From Carposina sasakii (taxonomy: Eukaryota > Arthropoda > Insecta > Lepidoptera > Carposinidae): a stretch of DNA of 64,000 bases. Below the pieces are notes generated by a model. That model was not told where the DNA came from. It worked only from the letters and a program-made list of their open reading frames with translations, and searched no databases. The stretch is taken from the NCBI GenBank assembly GCA_014607495.2, contig CP053161.1:7573115-7637114 (forward strand), read 5' to 3'. Positions within the stretch are counted from its first letter, which is position 1. Every line of letters begins with the position of its first letter. Below are positions 35,216 to 47,451 of the stretch, in pieces. A program made the translations under genes and the position numbers.

Positions 35216-36107
35216 ATGCTGTCCGACAGCGAAAATCCTTCCGGCTCAAAGCCTGCAGTCCAAGCCACCGCCACCACCGGAGCCGCATCGATGTCACAGG
35301 AAATCGGAGGAATATCGCTGTCTCTCCGTATACCTTCATTCTGGCGCGATAAACCTAAGCTATGGTTTATCAGTTTCGAAGCTGCGACGCACGGACTGAA
35401 GAGGAGTCAAGCCCAGTTATCCCAGATGGTCCTCGCACAGTTAGACAAGCAAGACGTCGAATAAATATCAGACCTGCTGTACAACCCCCCTTATATCCGT
35501 CTACGAAGAAAGCGAAGGGCGCCAATTTCAAAAACTACTGCAAGAAATGGAACTAGGCAAGCAACGACCCAGTCAACTACTTCGCCGCATGCGTAACCTG
35601 GCACGCGATAAAGTACCTGACTGCACGCTGAGGTTAATGTGGATGAACCATCTTCCGCCACACGTTCGATCTGTCATCGATACGATAAGCAAGACCGCCG
35701 CACTCGATGAACTAGCGCTTCTAGCTGATAAAATGCTAGAACAAAATCAAGAAGTCGCCGCCGTCGCCACTACGCCATCTACGCTATCTACGCCTATGAC
35801 CGAACATCGGACCTGCCACGAATCTCAGTTTCTCGTCGAAGAAATAAGAAAACTAAGTCTAGAAATTGCAGAACTCAAATCATCGCGATACAACTCAAGA
35901 GGTCATCCGGCGCATTTCCGACGTTCGCGCTATCGACACAACTCACGCGGCAGATACAGCGCGCCATCTCGCTCTAACTCCCGCGGCCCACGTGACACAC
36001 AATCGTCGCCGTATTGTTATTATCATCGCCGTTTCGGAGCCGACGCTAGAAAATGTACAACGCCATGTACTTTCAGACAAGATAACGCAAGCAAGACGGA
36101 AAACTAA
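35216..36107 (+). pseudogene. Gag remnant
   Basis: The likely start is the Met at 35216 (MLSDSENPSG...). A TAA stop interrupts it at 35462, followed by a small deletion and frameshift near 35485. A second open frame from 35547 (MELGKQRPSQLLRRMRNL...) continues capsid-like sequence to 36107 and ends in an Arg/Ser-rich basic tail. The motif LSQMVLAQLDKQDVE and the LLRRM...ARDKVPD block are characteristic of gag in insect gypsy elements. No CCHC zinc knuckle is seen. Confidence 0.7.
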
Positions 36108-36148
36108 GTACTTCGCTAGCTGCGGCGGAATCTAGCGTATCAAGCAAA

Positions 36149-36312
36149 TCCTACCGCCTATTTATCAAGGACAAGAAATCAAGACTAACATTTTTGGTAG
36201 ACACAGGCGCGAACATAAGCGTCATACCAAAAATAAAAGGAATCACCACGCAGCCATTACCATTCAAACTCTACGCTGCAAACAACACTACTATTGCTAC
36301 ATACGGAGAGAA
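36149..36312 (+). pseudogene. Aspartic protease fragment
   Basis: The frame reads YRLFIKDKKSRLTFLVDTGA followed by NISVIPK, the retropepsin active site DTGA with its usual surroundings. It ends abruptly at 36312, where inverted integrase sequence starts. Confidence 0.75.
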
Positions 36313-36500
36313 AACTAGTAATTTCGTAAGAGCAATGAACAGTTGACTTTCAAATTGTCTTCCTTGATCTGATGTAATTGTTGCAGGACAGCCAAAACGT
36401 GAAATCCAGTGATTATTAAATATCTTTGCTACTGTTTCCGCTGAGATATCTTGCGAGGGGATTGCTTCAGGCCATCTTGTTGTTGCGATATCTACCATTC
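36313..36500 (-). repeat. Inverted duplicate of the integrase core
   Basis: Minus-strand translation gives [20 protein letters not shown] and [18 protein letters not shown], the same as the forward integrase at 36590-36770. The two arms of about 180 bp are nearly identical and separated by about 90 bp of forward integrase, forming a potential hairpin where RT and RNase H should be. Confidence 0.88.
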
Positions 36501-37385
36501 CCACCGACAACTGAACGTTTCTCACACATACATATCGACATCGTTGGACCACTTCCTACCTCGCCGCAAGAACATCGCTACCTTATAACAATGGTAGATC
36601 GCACAACAAGATGGCCTGAAGCAATCCCCTCGCAAGATATCTCAGCGGAAACAGTAGCAAAGATATTTTATAATCACTGGATTTCACGTTTTGGCTGTCC
36701 TGCAACAATTACATCAGATCAAGGAAGACAATTTGAAAGTCAACTGTTCATTGCTCTTACGAAATTACTAGGCGCTGAGAGAACTCAGACAACACCTTAT
36801 CACCCGCAAAGCAACGGACTTGTCGAACGCTGGCACCGCTCAATGAAGGCAGCACTGAAGGCACGACTCATATCAAACAAGTGCTGGATCGACGAGTTAC
36901 CGACGATTATGTTAGGCTTACGCGCTGCATTGCGAACTGACACGCAAGTTAGCGCTGCCGAACTAACCTACGGTCAGAGCCTGCGATTACCGAGCGATTT
37001 CTTCAATGAAAATACAATTACAGAAGCTATGGACTACGACTACGTATCAAGTTTACGTCGCATCATAAACGACCTGAAGCCTATGCCTGCAAGCTCACAT
37101 AGCAACAGCCGCACTACATTCGTACATCCGGATCTACAACATTGCGAAAACGTCTTCATACGTGTCGACGCTGTCAGAAAACCCCTGCAACCGCCTTACG
37201 ACGGACCCTATCCTGTTTTGAAGCGAAACGAAAAAGTTTTCACAGTTCAACTACCAGGTCGCCAAGCTGCAATATCTATCGACCGCTTGAAACCTGCATT
37301 CACTTTAAATGAAACTGAAGACATCCCGCAACAGAAAGTGACCAGATCAGGACGAGCCGTCAAACTTCCTGTACGCTTCGCTTGA
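36501..37385 (+). pseudogene. Integrase, 5'-truncated
   Basis: From [13 protein letters not shown] the frame is open to the stop at 37385. Catalytic D, D and E sit in [18 protein letters not shown] and NGLVERWHR, the standard retroviral-type integrase core. The C-terminal region (PYDGPYPVLKR) has a GPY/F-like module. The N-terminal zinc-binding domain is missing, so it is not a functional protein. Confidence 0.85.
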
Positions 37386-37395
37386 GGGGGAGCCA

Positions 37396-37658
37396 TGTAG
37401 CTACTCCGCGCATGTTAGAACTGTGCGTCGGCAGCTACATATACGTGCGAGCAAGATAACAATATCAACCATCTCCTTCGTACCTATCGTTGCGATCGTT
37501 TGTGATTGGTCAATTTAATTAATTTAATTACTCCTTACACCACCTTAGTTCATAAGTACCTAGCCTACGTTTAAATATAAGCGAAATTTCAAATAAATTC
37601 ATTCCGAAATCAGCAGTCAAGCAAGACTTTTAATACTCTACAAACGCCAGTCTCTAAA
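37396..37658 (+). repeat. 3' LTR
   Basis: Starts right after the polypurine stretch GAGGGGGAGCCA and ends TCTCTAAA before CAAC. Compared with the 5' LTR it has one A/G change, an extra AATTAATTT and an extra CAAG. Confidence 0.88.
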
Positions 37659-38542
37659 CAACTATTAGTTGAACTGACAAATAATTGTTGAAATAACTAA
37701 AGTTAAATCGACCAAACAACCGGACCTAAAATCATGTTGAGCAGGATCATTCGTTCCATTCATTCATTACCGTTCCTTTCCAAGCATACTTTTATGAATA
37801 TTAAAAATAAACTGAAATAAAATTAGATTTAGTATTTTTTCTGTTAATATATACCAGTAATATTAAGTAATAAGCATTTATATTATATCACTCATGCCAT
37901 GGAAACAAATATTCAAATATTTAGTACAAAGCTGCGTTTTAATTAGGCGACATGTCGCAGAGTCTTATCGCTCGACATTTACGTATTAGTCGCTGTAAAA
38001 TTTGAAGGAGATGGTGTTGTTCTGTGCCACCACCACACTACTGCGATTTTCAGATCACAAAGCGACATACGTTCTGACTGCTCGAAGCCTGTCTGGCGAC
38101 TGTTAAGGGACACGATGATCGCGTGTTTCGACATTCGCAGATCATCGACTAGCGACCAGTTGTGTAACCCGTAAGTAAATCGCCCGACGTCCGTCGATAT
38201 CACGCTGGGCACGTTAATTTCGTGTCGAGCGACGAAGTCGCGTAACAAATGTCCCCTAGTGAAAACGCGACCTCATTACAAAAGAAACGCTAAGCAATAT
38301 CACACAGATCTAACACGTGTATTTCTAGATAATGCCTAACGTTTTAAGCACCGTCTAAAGATCCTCTATTACAAAACATATTTAGGACCGTGCCTTATTA
38401 AAATCATATTTGGAAGAAACATTCGTTCATCTGCGTTTCCTGAACGTTCCTTTCTATGCAAATCTTTTGTAAATATTTAAAAAATACTGAAAGAAAATTT
38501 GATTGTGTAGTTTTCTCTTAATGTAATACCAGTAACAGTTTT
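37659..38542. other. No gene recognised
   Basis: A GC-richer patch at 37950-38260 has ends that are weak inverted repeats (GCGACATGTCGC... / ...GTCGAGCGACGAAGTCGCG), perhaps a decayed DNA element. The open frame there has no recognisable product. Confidence 0.4.
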
Positions 38543-38866
38543 GACATCGGAAATATGTTTGGGAACTGCAAGGAACCTCAGATATCGGTTTTAGGAGCAA
38601 TCCGGCTCTTAACTAAAAAGTTCAAAATGGCGGCCACTTTTAATATTTTTGACATCGGAAATGGGTTTGGGAACTGCTAGGAACCTCGGATATCGAAATT
38701 AAAGGCAATCCGGCCCTTAACTAAAAAGTTCAAAATGGCGGCTACTTTTATTATTTTTGACATCGGAAATGTGTTTGGGAACTTAAAAGACCGTCAGATC
38801 GATTTTCATGGCAATTCGACCATTAACTAAAAAGTTCAAAATGGCGGCGACTTTGATTATACCTAC
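38543..38866. repeat. 108-bp tandem repeat, three units
   Basis: GACATCGGAAAT starts units at 38543, 38651 and 38759. Each unit also has TTGGGAACT and CTAAAAAGTTCAAAATGGCG. Units diverge by roughly 10-20%. Confidence 0.88.
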
Positions 38867-39186
38867 ATACATTAAAATTACATGAGTAAATCACAGTTAT
38901 TGTTAAAAAAAACTTGTCTTTGTGCTAAACAATATTATGTATTATAATTTATTTTCATGAACAGATATTTTTATGTTTTTCCCATTAACAAGGTAATATG
39001 CCATAAGCTGGCATCCCTATGCACCGATACAATGACAACTTCTGTGACGTCACGCTTGTATTCTATTTTTGAAATCAAAAAAGTTGGACCGTTTTCTTGC
39101 ATTGTTTGTATGGGCACACTCGGTCTATAGATTACTTAGTCTAAGCAGAAGGGTTTTTCTTAATTGAAAAATGGGTGCAATACTTA

Positions 39187-41417
39187 ATAATAATAATAAT
39201 AATAATATGTCTTTATTTTCTCACCACAATGTTGCATCTTAAATTACACGGCAATATTAGGCATATTGTTATTTTCAACAAGTTAGCAAACTGTGGAGAG
39301 ACTGGAGCCTAAGCTAGGCTTAAAGCCTGTATTTCAGGTCACCAGGTCTCAACTCTTATAGATACAGATAACAATAACAATTTGTCTATGTGTCATCCTG
39401 TCTTTTTTATCAATCAAGTAAATAATAAGTTTACATTTCAAGATCGTGGTTAGTTGTGTGAGACAAAGCCTATTTAAATATGTTAGTGTGGTTAGTAAAA
39501 GTTGAAAAAGGTGTGTATGTGTAGTAGTGTGCGTGTGTGTGTGTTATAAATTATAAACTATTCTGCATTTAACAGAAGAGTTTCAGTTCACTATAATTTA
39601 ATTCTAGAAGCCACAAGGTGAGTTTACGTTTAGAACATTCTTGTTTAAACTATAATATAGGTAGCTTCATATTTATTTTATTATAAGGTGGCAACCTTGG
39701 TAGCAGAAAAATCGTTTGGAGAACTTGGTTTTAAATATATCTTGGAAACAATCTACAGGATTAAATCGTCTTCTACTGTGATGCAAAGAAGAGTTATAAT
39801 TTAACAATGTGTGTTGCTTGAGTATTGTGTGAAGCACGAAAAGTTGACGAACCGTTAGTACGCTAGATTGTTTATAAAGGAGCTCTGTGGGAAACATATA
39901 AGGCAGGAAAGATGAAACTTTTAATATCGCTCTTTGGGATCTTTCTAGTTTAAGAATCGTAGACTTCGGAGCGCCACCCCAGGAGGTAATACAATAGGAC
40001 AGTAGTGACTGAACAAGTGCATAATAAACATATTTTTTTAGATTATCATCTGCAACGAGTCTCAGGGTTTAAACACATATATAAGTTTTCGAACCCTGTT
40101 TGTGAGGCTAAGAATATGTTCGTGAAAACTAAGAGTGCTATCAATGATTACACCCAGGTATTTCACGTGCTTAGTACTGCGCAGGGCATCACAGGTACAA
40201 GCCATGCTATGAGGCTCTGGGCAGAATGAGCTACGATACAATAATGGTAGGCAGACAAAGCAGGTGGAGTATTTTAAGAGAGAAAGTGATATAGTTTGTT
40301 TTTTCGGTATTAAGCGTAAGTAAATTAGTACGAAGCCACTGAGAAACTATGTTAAAACCCGACTGAGCATACGAGAACACCTCATCCCAAGAGTTGGCGC
40401 TAAACAGGAGAGCAGTGTCATCTGCAAACGTTATTATTTTACCTTTGGGCAGGGTGAGCATACCAAGGTCGTTAATATAGATGAGAGAGTGTCGGGCCAA
40501 GTACGCTTCCTTGTGGGTGCCGTAGGTGACTGTTCTCTCGTTACTGAAGTACTCATCTACTTTAACGCACTGGGTACGCTCACTTAGATAACTTTCAAAA
40601 AGCTTCAGTGGGACTCCCCTTACTCCCATACTTTCCATCTTTTGAATCAGGATGGGTACAGAGACAGTGTCAAACGCTTTTGCAAGGTCGAGAAATATTC
40701 CTAGAACCTTCTCCCCCTTATCCAAATTCCGGGCTATATAATTAGTCAAATCATGAACTGCGTCCGATGTAGATTTGCCATGTCGGAAACCATATTGGGA
40801 AGTGGAAAAGAGGTTAAGTTTTTCAATGTAGTTTATCAACCTATTGTTCATGACCTTTCAAGAACTTTAGATAAAGCAGACAACACTGCAATTGGTCTGT
40901 AGTTATTGACACGGTCTCTGTCCCCACTCTTATATACAGGGTGAATAATTGATTTCTTAAAAGCCTTAGGAAATATACCCGTAGATAGTGCGAGATTGCA
41001 TATGTATGTCAGGTGGGGTACAACCAACAGAAGATGCTTTTTAAGAAGGGTACTAGGGATTCTATCCCATCCCACAGCGCAGTCACTACGAAGAGATTTA
41101 ATTAGCGAGGCTATTTCATGTTCATCAGTTGGTAGCAGACTCATAGATTGCAAGTTATTTTTGTAAACCGGCTGGGTAGGAACTACTGTACCATTAAGTA
41201 TTTTGTTTGCCAGATTGTAACCAATACCCGCAAAGTAGTCATTGACAGAATTTACTGATAGCTCCGGAGTACTTAATAAGGTTAGCAACTGAGTGGATTG
41301 ATCTTGTTTATTAGTCCTATTAGAAATACTATTTATTGCCGACCATAGCTTTTTGGAATTTTTACCAGCATCTTTAATAGTGTTTTTTTCATATTCTATT
41401 TTCATATTTTTAAGCAA
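39187..41417 (-). mobile_element. Non-LTR retrotransposon (Jockey/CR1-like), 5'-truncated
   Basis: Minus-strand frames encode, right to left, a pre-RT region (41417-40850, ending ...IIHPVYKSGDRDRVNNYRPI), then RT with FRHGKSTSDAV, FLDLAKAFDTVS and FADDTALLF (40851-40231). The C-terminal part is decayed (39897-39673) and there is a (TTA)n 3' tail at about 39187-39208. A small change near 40500 destroys the usual QGS..GP block. Same general family as the LINE at 15486-19503. Confidence 0.8.
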
Positions 41418-42054
41418 TTATAAATTACTTACTTATAATATTACCTACTTATAAATTCATTGGCGGGTTCGTCATACACTCGCAGAGTGACGGTGATACG
41501 TTAGCGTCATCTATTTTATGATATAGTAAAGGTACTAAATTATAGTTCAGATATTTCAAAAGCTCTGCAAGATATTGCTACTATAATCCCTCATTTCCCC
41601 TTTTTTGTTATTATGGAAACCTTTTTGAAAAAAGTCAAACAAAATCTCAGAAATTTAACGTTAATCAGGCTTAAAACCATCTTAAAACTACCCTTTTTAT
41701 TTGACTATATTTAAACCATGTCTATACAGCGTCTCACTCTAAGGCTGACGCCTAAATACGTTTTTGTAATAGATATATTTTAAAACAAGCGTTCAATTGT
41801 GTTCCAACTGTTTTGTAATGACAAAACTTAGGTTAAACAGGCTAAGCATTGTCGTGTGACAGTTTTTAAACAAAGTCTAAATGGCATATGATGGTTAAAA
41901 ACGTTTTTGTAATAGAGATTTTTTTAATCGCGCGTTCGACAGCCGTCTAATTGTTTTGTAATAACACCGTCAAGGTCTGAGGACAAAAACGCACAATTTC
42001 TATCGTAACCTATGTTGCAGTAATTACGATGTCATTGTGCTTGTTTAAACCTGG
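41418..42054. other. No gene; repeated TTTTGTAAT segments
   Basis: Two similar blocks (about 41760-41825 and 41905-41970) share CGTTTTTGTAATAGA...AAGCGTTC / GCGCGTTCG...TGTTTTGTAAT. The last contains the inverted partner of 34481-34497. Confidence 0.4.
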
Positions 42055-45000
42055 TTGAATAGTGGTATTTCAAGCTCAGAGCTCGAGCTCTTTGACGACA
42101 GATACACTGTATATAGAAGGGATAGAGAGACAACAAGTTTTCATAAAAATCTCGAGGGGGGAGGCGTGTTGATAGCTGTATCTAAAAAGTTTAGGTCTGC
42201 CAGGATGCGCAAATGGGAGAGTGGATGCGAGGACTTATGGATTACTATGGAATTCCCCTTTTCGTTGTCATCAAGACAGACCGCTATATGTGCGACTTAC
42301 CTCCCAAGTCCTATCAATCGCACTATACTAGATCATTTTATGGATAATTTTAATTCAGTATCTGAACTGCATAATCTTCACACTTGTGTCTTGGGAGACT
42401 TTAATTTAACCAAATTGGACTGGAAGTCCTTTAATGACTCCCCTTCAACTTACATAACCAGTGAAATCTATCAGGCGTTCTTAGATTTTACTAATGTTAA
42501 TAATCTTAGGCAGTTTAACTCTGTTAGGAACATCTAGGGTCTGGTATTATCAGATTTCCCTTCTTGCTCGGTAAGTAAAAGCGTCACTGAGTTATCTAAT
42601 GTTATACCTATACACCCTCCCTTGGAAATAGTGCTCGAAAGCATGCAAAATAACACCCTATCGCAGAATGTGAATAGTATCAGATTAAACTTTTACAGAA
42701 CTGACTTCAAAGCTATAAATAGACAGCTAAACGACATCGACTGGGACATGCTGTTTTGCACACCTGGAAACGTCAATTAATGGGTTAGCATTTTCTACTA
42801 GGGACGATATACATAATAATGTTCCTAAATCCATGCCTAATAATATGAAATTTTATAATATGACCTTGGTTTACTAATCAGTTAAAGAAACTTCTACATG
42901 AAAAACTCAATCTCAGGCGTCGTTTTAAGATCTTTAACAATCCACTGGATGAGTTGTCGTATAGATTAATAAAAAAACGTTGTGACGTACATGCAAAAAA
43001 TTGTTATAATGATTATGTAACAAATATTGAATGCAATATCACTAAGAATTCCAAATACTTTTGGACATATATAAAAGAAAAGCGGGAAGGTTCCAGTACT
43101 TACCCAACAAAACTGACGGACGGCACTAAAACAGCCTCAAACGGAGATGATATTTTGTAACCTATTCGCTGATTATTTTTCCTCTGTCTACTACAATGAA
43201 TCCTTACAAGATCCGGAAAGTACTTTTTTTACAGTCTACTAGAAATAGCAGTGAATCTTTAATGTCGTTACAAATTGATGAAGAAACATTGTTGAAGTTA
43301 AAAGCTCTAGATGGGGCTAAAGGTTCTGGTCCAGATGGGATTCCACCAATATTCTTCAAACATTGTGCTCATAGTCTAGTGAAACCCTTACAGAGGATCT
43401 TCAACAAGTCACTTGTACTGGCATCTTTCCGGATGAGTGGAAAATTGCACGAGTGGTTCCCATTTATAAAAATGAAGACGAGACTCTAGTGTGCAACTAT
43501 AGACCCATATCTATATTGTCTACGTTGGGTAAGCTACTGGAATCTCTAATCTGTCCAGCATTTCAAAGTTTTTTTAAGAAGTACCTTACTGAACATCAGC
43601 ACGGTTTTGTGCCTGGCCGTTCGACTACCACTAATTTAGTATCCTTTGTGGAAGATTTGAGTAGTATTATTGATTCTCAAAAACAAGTGGATGTTATTTA
43701 TACGGATCTAAGTAAGGCATTTGACAGAGTTTCCCACAGCGCATTACTTTTCAAATTATCTTGTTATGGAGTGGATGGGGCAATTCTGGGATGGCTTAGG
43801 TCATACCTGGATAATCGTTCTTTCAATGTAGTTATGGACGGATATCAATCCAAGCTATATAAAATTAGCTCAGGAGTGCCACAAGGCTCACATTTGGGAC
43901 CAGTTCTCTTCAATATATTTATTAACGTTATCCCTACGGATATCTGTTTCTCTAAATCATTTTTATATGCAGATGATTTAAAACTATTAAGAACAATTAA
44001 CTCCCCAGTCGATAGTACTTTACTTCAAAGGGACCTCAATAATCTTGTACAATGGTGTGACAGGAATGGTATGAAATTAAATACAAATAAATGTACACAC
44101 TAAATAAAATAAAAATAAATAATATAAATAAAATAAAATACACTCGCAAAATTAATATTTTTCCATCTAAGTATCACATTAATGGCATCTTTCTCGAGGA
44201 GGTCGATACAATGCGCGATTTGGGGGTCTTAATGGATACTAAATTGACTTTTATACCACACATAAATCATATAATAAATAAAGCATCCAGAATGTTAGGA
44301 TTCGTGATAAGGAACGGAAAGATATTCCACAATCACAAAACCAAGGTGTTACTGTACAACAGTTTGGTGCGCAGTCTACTGGAGTATAATAGTATAGTTT
44401 GGCGGCCACATTATTCATGCCATTCATTGAGAGTTGAGAGGATGCAGAAGAGATTCTTATACCACCTCACATACTCAACTGGTATGGCAAGGAGGATCAG
44501 GTCATATAATGAAAGACTTGATCTATTTCACATGACTGAGCTTTCTAAAAGAAGAGACCTAATTGACCTGATTTTTCTGTACAGACTTTTTAGGGGTAAC
44601 ATTGATTTCTCAACATTACTGGCCCAATTTAAGCTCGGAATACCCTCGAGATTGCCTCGTGGCAGGATCAACCCATTCGTGCCTCCTTTCCGTAGAACAG
44701 TTCTTGGTAGAAATTCTCCAGTACCGCGTCTCTCGAGACTATACAACCAATGCCATCATCTGACTGACCTTCACTTTACAAGTGAGGGCCAGTTCCGCAA
44801 CGCAGTCATGATACTTAATTTAAATGCCTCCTATGTTCAGTGTGTCTGTCTGTCTACTTCATAATCTTATTTCCAAATAATAATAAAAAATTGATAAAAT
44901 TTACAATTGTGGTCAGCTTCTGTGTTTTTTTTGTTTTGCCATTATATTGTTGATATAAATTGTATTACTGTTATTTATATTGTACTTACCTACTGTCTTG

Positions 45001-45120
45001 TTGCATGTTGCGTTTTCCGCTAATTAGTTATGCATTTAGTTATTTTCGTTATCACTTAGATATTTAGTCATAAGATATATTGTAATAACTGCTGGCAAAC
45101 CTTATTAAATAAATAAATAA
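42055..45120 (+). mobile_element. Non-LTR retrotransposon (Jockey-like) with endonuclease and RT remnants
   Basis: An apurinic-type endonuclease fragment (42055-42537) has GGGVLIAVSKK and CVLGDFNL. Broken linker frames follow, then RT from 43450: NYRPISILSTLGKLLE, HGFVPGRSTTTNL, YTDLSKAFDRVSH, SGVPQGSHLGPVLF and the active site YADDLKLL (about 43969). A C-terminal region runs to 44864. It ends in an (AAAT)n tail near 45104-45120. Several stops and shifts make it inactive. This is the most complete LINE in the window. Confidence 0.85.
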
Positions 45121-45202
45121 TTATGAAATTTGGTAGGGAGTGTGAGGAGGCACTGAGAATAATTTATCGAAATTTCCACCAGAACGGGACAAACGGGAAA
45201 CT

Positions 45203-45295
45203 AGTCAATCATAAATTCAGAAATCATTTACTAAAGATAATGGCTGTATGGGCTTAGTTCCCCTTGCCTTTCCTTCGGGATAAACTATTTAAAAA
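45203..45295 (+). repeat. SINE-like repeat (family TTCGGGATAAACTA), copy 3
   Basis: AATTCAGAAATCATTTACTAAAG ... TATGGGCTTAGTTCCCCTTGCCTTTCC...GGATAAACTA followed by an A-rich run. It matches the tandem pair at 49270-50030 and lies about 160 bp upstream of the ATPsynO start codon. Confidence 0.7.
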
Positions 45296-45454
45296 AAACT
45301 GTCAACATGCTGTCTATTTGACTTTGACAAGTGATTTGACGAGCGGGCACAAAACATCCATTATTTCATTCATCGTCATCGCAATTCGCATCGATCTTCT
45401 GACCTTTTTTGATTTAGTGCTCGCTAAAAAGGCTCCAGAATAAAATCAGAGATC

Positions 45455-46413
45455 ATGTCTGCAAGCAGAGCTAATATGCTGGTTAGTTTTAGTTAAACTA
45501 ATTCCTTTGATATATGATTTATTATTCCTATGCTGTTATTCAAATTACGTAATATTTTTAGGTTCGCTCTTTGAGTACTTCAGCTGCAACTGCTCAACTC
45601 GTCAAAGCTCCAGTTCAAGTTTTTGGTCTAGAAGGTCGCTATGCTTCTGCTTTATATTCAGCGGCTACTAAAAACAAAACTCTGGATTCCGTTGAAAAAG
45701 AGCTATCACAGTTTCAGCAATCCATTAAAGCCGATGCGAAATTGAAAGAATTTCTCATCAATCCCACTTTAAAGAGAAGTTTAAAAGCGGAAGCTCTTAA
45801 GCATGTGGCTACTAAGGTTAGTAAATCTGAAAAGTTGTAATTTAATTTCATGTAAATGTTTATTTTCAGGTTATGTTATAAAATATAACTATAAACTTAT
45901 TATGTTATTACTATATTGAATTACAGATTAGTTTGTCTGCCACTACAAGCAACTTATTTGGTCTGCTGGCAGAGAATGGCCGTCTAAATAAACTAGAGGG
46001 TGTTATCAATGCATTCAAGATTATCATGGCTGCTCACAGGGGTGAAGTTACTTGTGAAGTTATAACTGCCAAGCCTTTGGACCAGGCTCAAAAGCAAAAC
46101 TTAGAAGGCGCTCTAAAGGTACTTATTTGTGTTTGTACTATAAATGTCTACCTGCCCATCTCATTACTTTGGAGTTGGCGCAATATATGTAGTAATGTAG
46201 GTATATCCTGTAATTTGTATTATTGTTGTATCCATTATGCACCTATCATTGTTACAGAAATTCCTAAAAGGGAATGAAGTACTTCTTCTGACAGCCAAGG
46301 TGGACCCCTCTTTGATTGGAGGCATGGTTGTGTCAATTGGAGACAGATACGTAGACATGAGTATTGCAAGCAAAGTTAAGAAATACACATCTATTATTAG
46401 TTCAGCTGTTTAA
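45455..46413 (+). CDS. ATPsynO: ATP synthase subunit O (OSCP), mitochondrial
   Basis: OSCP joins the F1 head to the peripheral stalk of mitochondrial ATP synthase. Four coding exons join in phase: 45455-45481, 45562-45816, 45927-46118 and 46258-46413. All introns are GT/AG. The product is 209 residues, the normal length for the family. Residues 1-20 (MSASRANMLVRSLSTSAATA) are Ser/Ala/Arg-rich without acids, as expected of a mitochondrial targeting peptide. The mature part has the OSCP hallmarks VFGLEGRYASALYSAA, LLAENGRLNKLEGVI, VTAKPLD-like VITAKPLDQAQ and, near the end, DPSLIGGMVVSIGDRYVDMS. The tiny first exon (9 codons) is fixed by the ATG and the donor GTTAGT. A SINE-like repeat lies just upstream, and a palindrome rich in Helitrons starts about 110 bp after the stop. 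Confidence 0.97.
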
Positions 46414-46457
46414 TTCATACAGTAATGAATATCATGTATATTTATTTAGTGAAAAGG

Positions 46458-46463
46458 AATAAA
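46458..46463 (+). promoter_or_regulatory. Polyadenylation signal of ATPsynO
   Basis: AATAAA 45 bases after the ATPsynO stop codon; the only canonical signal before the palindrome. Confidence 0.75.
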
Positions 46464-46813
46464 CAAATCAAGTGAAATCCATATATTGTTTTTACTCCTT
46501 TTGCATGACTGATTTTTTAATTTTCTTGCTTGTTGCATACAATTTTATTGAAGCAAGAAATGACTGGCATGGCTAACTAAACTCTAAACCCAAGTTTTTA
46601 CTAGTTAACAAGGGGATATCAATTACTGAACGCCTTATCTATACTATATAATCTATACATATAATAAAAATGTAACGGATTGCTGTCTGTACATGGAAGA
46701 TATATGAAAAAAAAATATTATAGGAGACCTTTATCAACGCAATAGTACCCAAGAGAATGATTTTTGGAATTTTTGTCTGTGCTTGTGCATGCTAATCTCA
46801 GAAATGGCCAGGG

Positions 46814-47003
46814 TTCGAAATTATCAAGATAAATATTTTTTTGGGTAATATTATTTCTTTAATAGAATAGATAATATGTAGTATAATAAATACTAAATAA
46901 CCAATAACCTACGATCTAAAATTATTTGCAATAATAACTAAACCTAGGTAAAAGAAAAACTAGAGCTACAAAATAAAATTATCTTGATAATTTCGAACCC
47001 TGG
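46814..47003. mobile_element. 190-bp MITE with ends CAGGGTTCGAAATTATC
   Basis: Left CAGGGTTCGAAATTATCAAG and right CTTGATAATTTCGAACCCTG are perfect inverted repeats (24 bp with the next bases). It sits at the dyad centre of the palindrome and interrupts element X. A second right end, TTCGAACCCTG, lies at about 47993-48003 next to the rest of X, with GAAA-GG-type flanks suggesting an 8-bp (hAT-like) duplication. Confidence 0.6.
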
Positions 47004-47154
47004 CCATTTCTGAGATTAGCATGCACAAGCGCAGACAAAAATTCCAAAAATCATTCTCTTGGGTACTATTGCGTTGATAAAGGTCTCCTATAATATATTT
47101 TTTCATATATCTTCCATGTACAGACAGCAATCCGTTACATTTTTATTATATGTA

Positions 47155-47451
47155 CTAGTGGACGCCCGCGACTTCGTCTGCGTGGAAATTGAATTGTAGC
47201 TTATATGACACGTTTGTCGGTTTACCAAAGCAGCGCCATCTATTGATTACTTACTCAACCAAGTCGAAAGGTATAACAGACAAATAATTAGCAATAAATT
47301 AAAATTGCGACTATAATTTGAGATTTAAACTATCCTATCTCTCAAGTTGGATCGAACTGCACATGGTGTGCGAATTTTATTATAATCGGTTAAGTGGTTT
47401 AGGAGTCCATTGAGGACAAACATTGTGACACGAGATTTATATATATTAAGA
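47155..47451 (-). mobile_element. Helitron-like element Y (297 bp)
   Basis: On the minus strand it starts TCTTAATATATATAAATCTC and ends in a GC-rich foldback, then GGCGTCCACTAG, followed by T. It lies between A 47154 and T 47452. Removing it restores exact complementarity between the two palindrome arms, so the left arm is its empty site. No target duplication, no coding sequence. Confidence 0.88.

Larger units (their letters stand above)
34920..37658 (+). mobile_element. Ty3/gypsy-like retrotransposon lacking reverse transcriptase
   Basis: LTRs at 34920-35173 and 37396-37658 start TGTAGCTACTCCGCGC and are nearly identical (one substitution and two small indels). CAAC flanks both sides (4-bp duplication). 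TGGTGACCCCGACG just after the 5' LTR is a primer-binding site, and GAGGGGGAG just before the 3' LTR is a polypurine tract. Between them are a broken gag, a protease fragment, an inverted piece of integrase, and integrase. Reverse transcriptase and RNase H are missing. Near-identical LTRs with such an interior suggest a recent trans-mobilised or post-insertion rearranged copy. Confidence 0.9.

Noticed and set aside
34920..37658. Possible endogenous retrovirus with env
   Set aside because: No envelope frame lies between integrase and the 3' LTR (stop at 37385, LTR at 37396).
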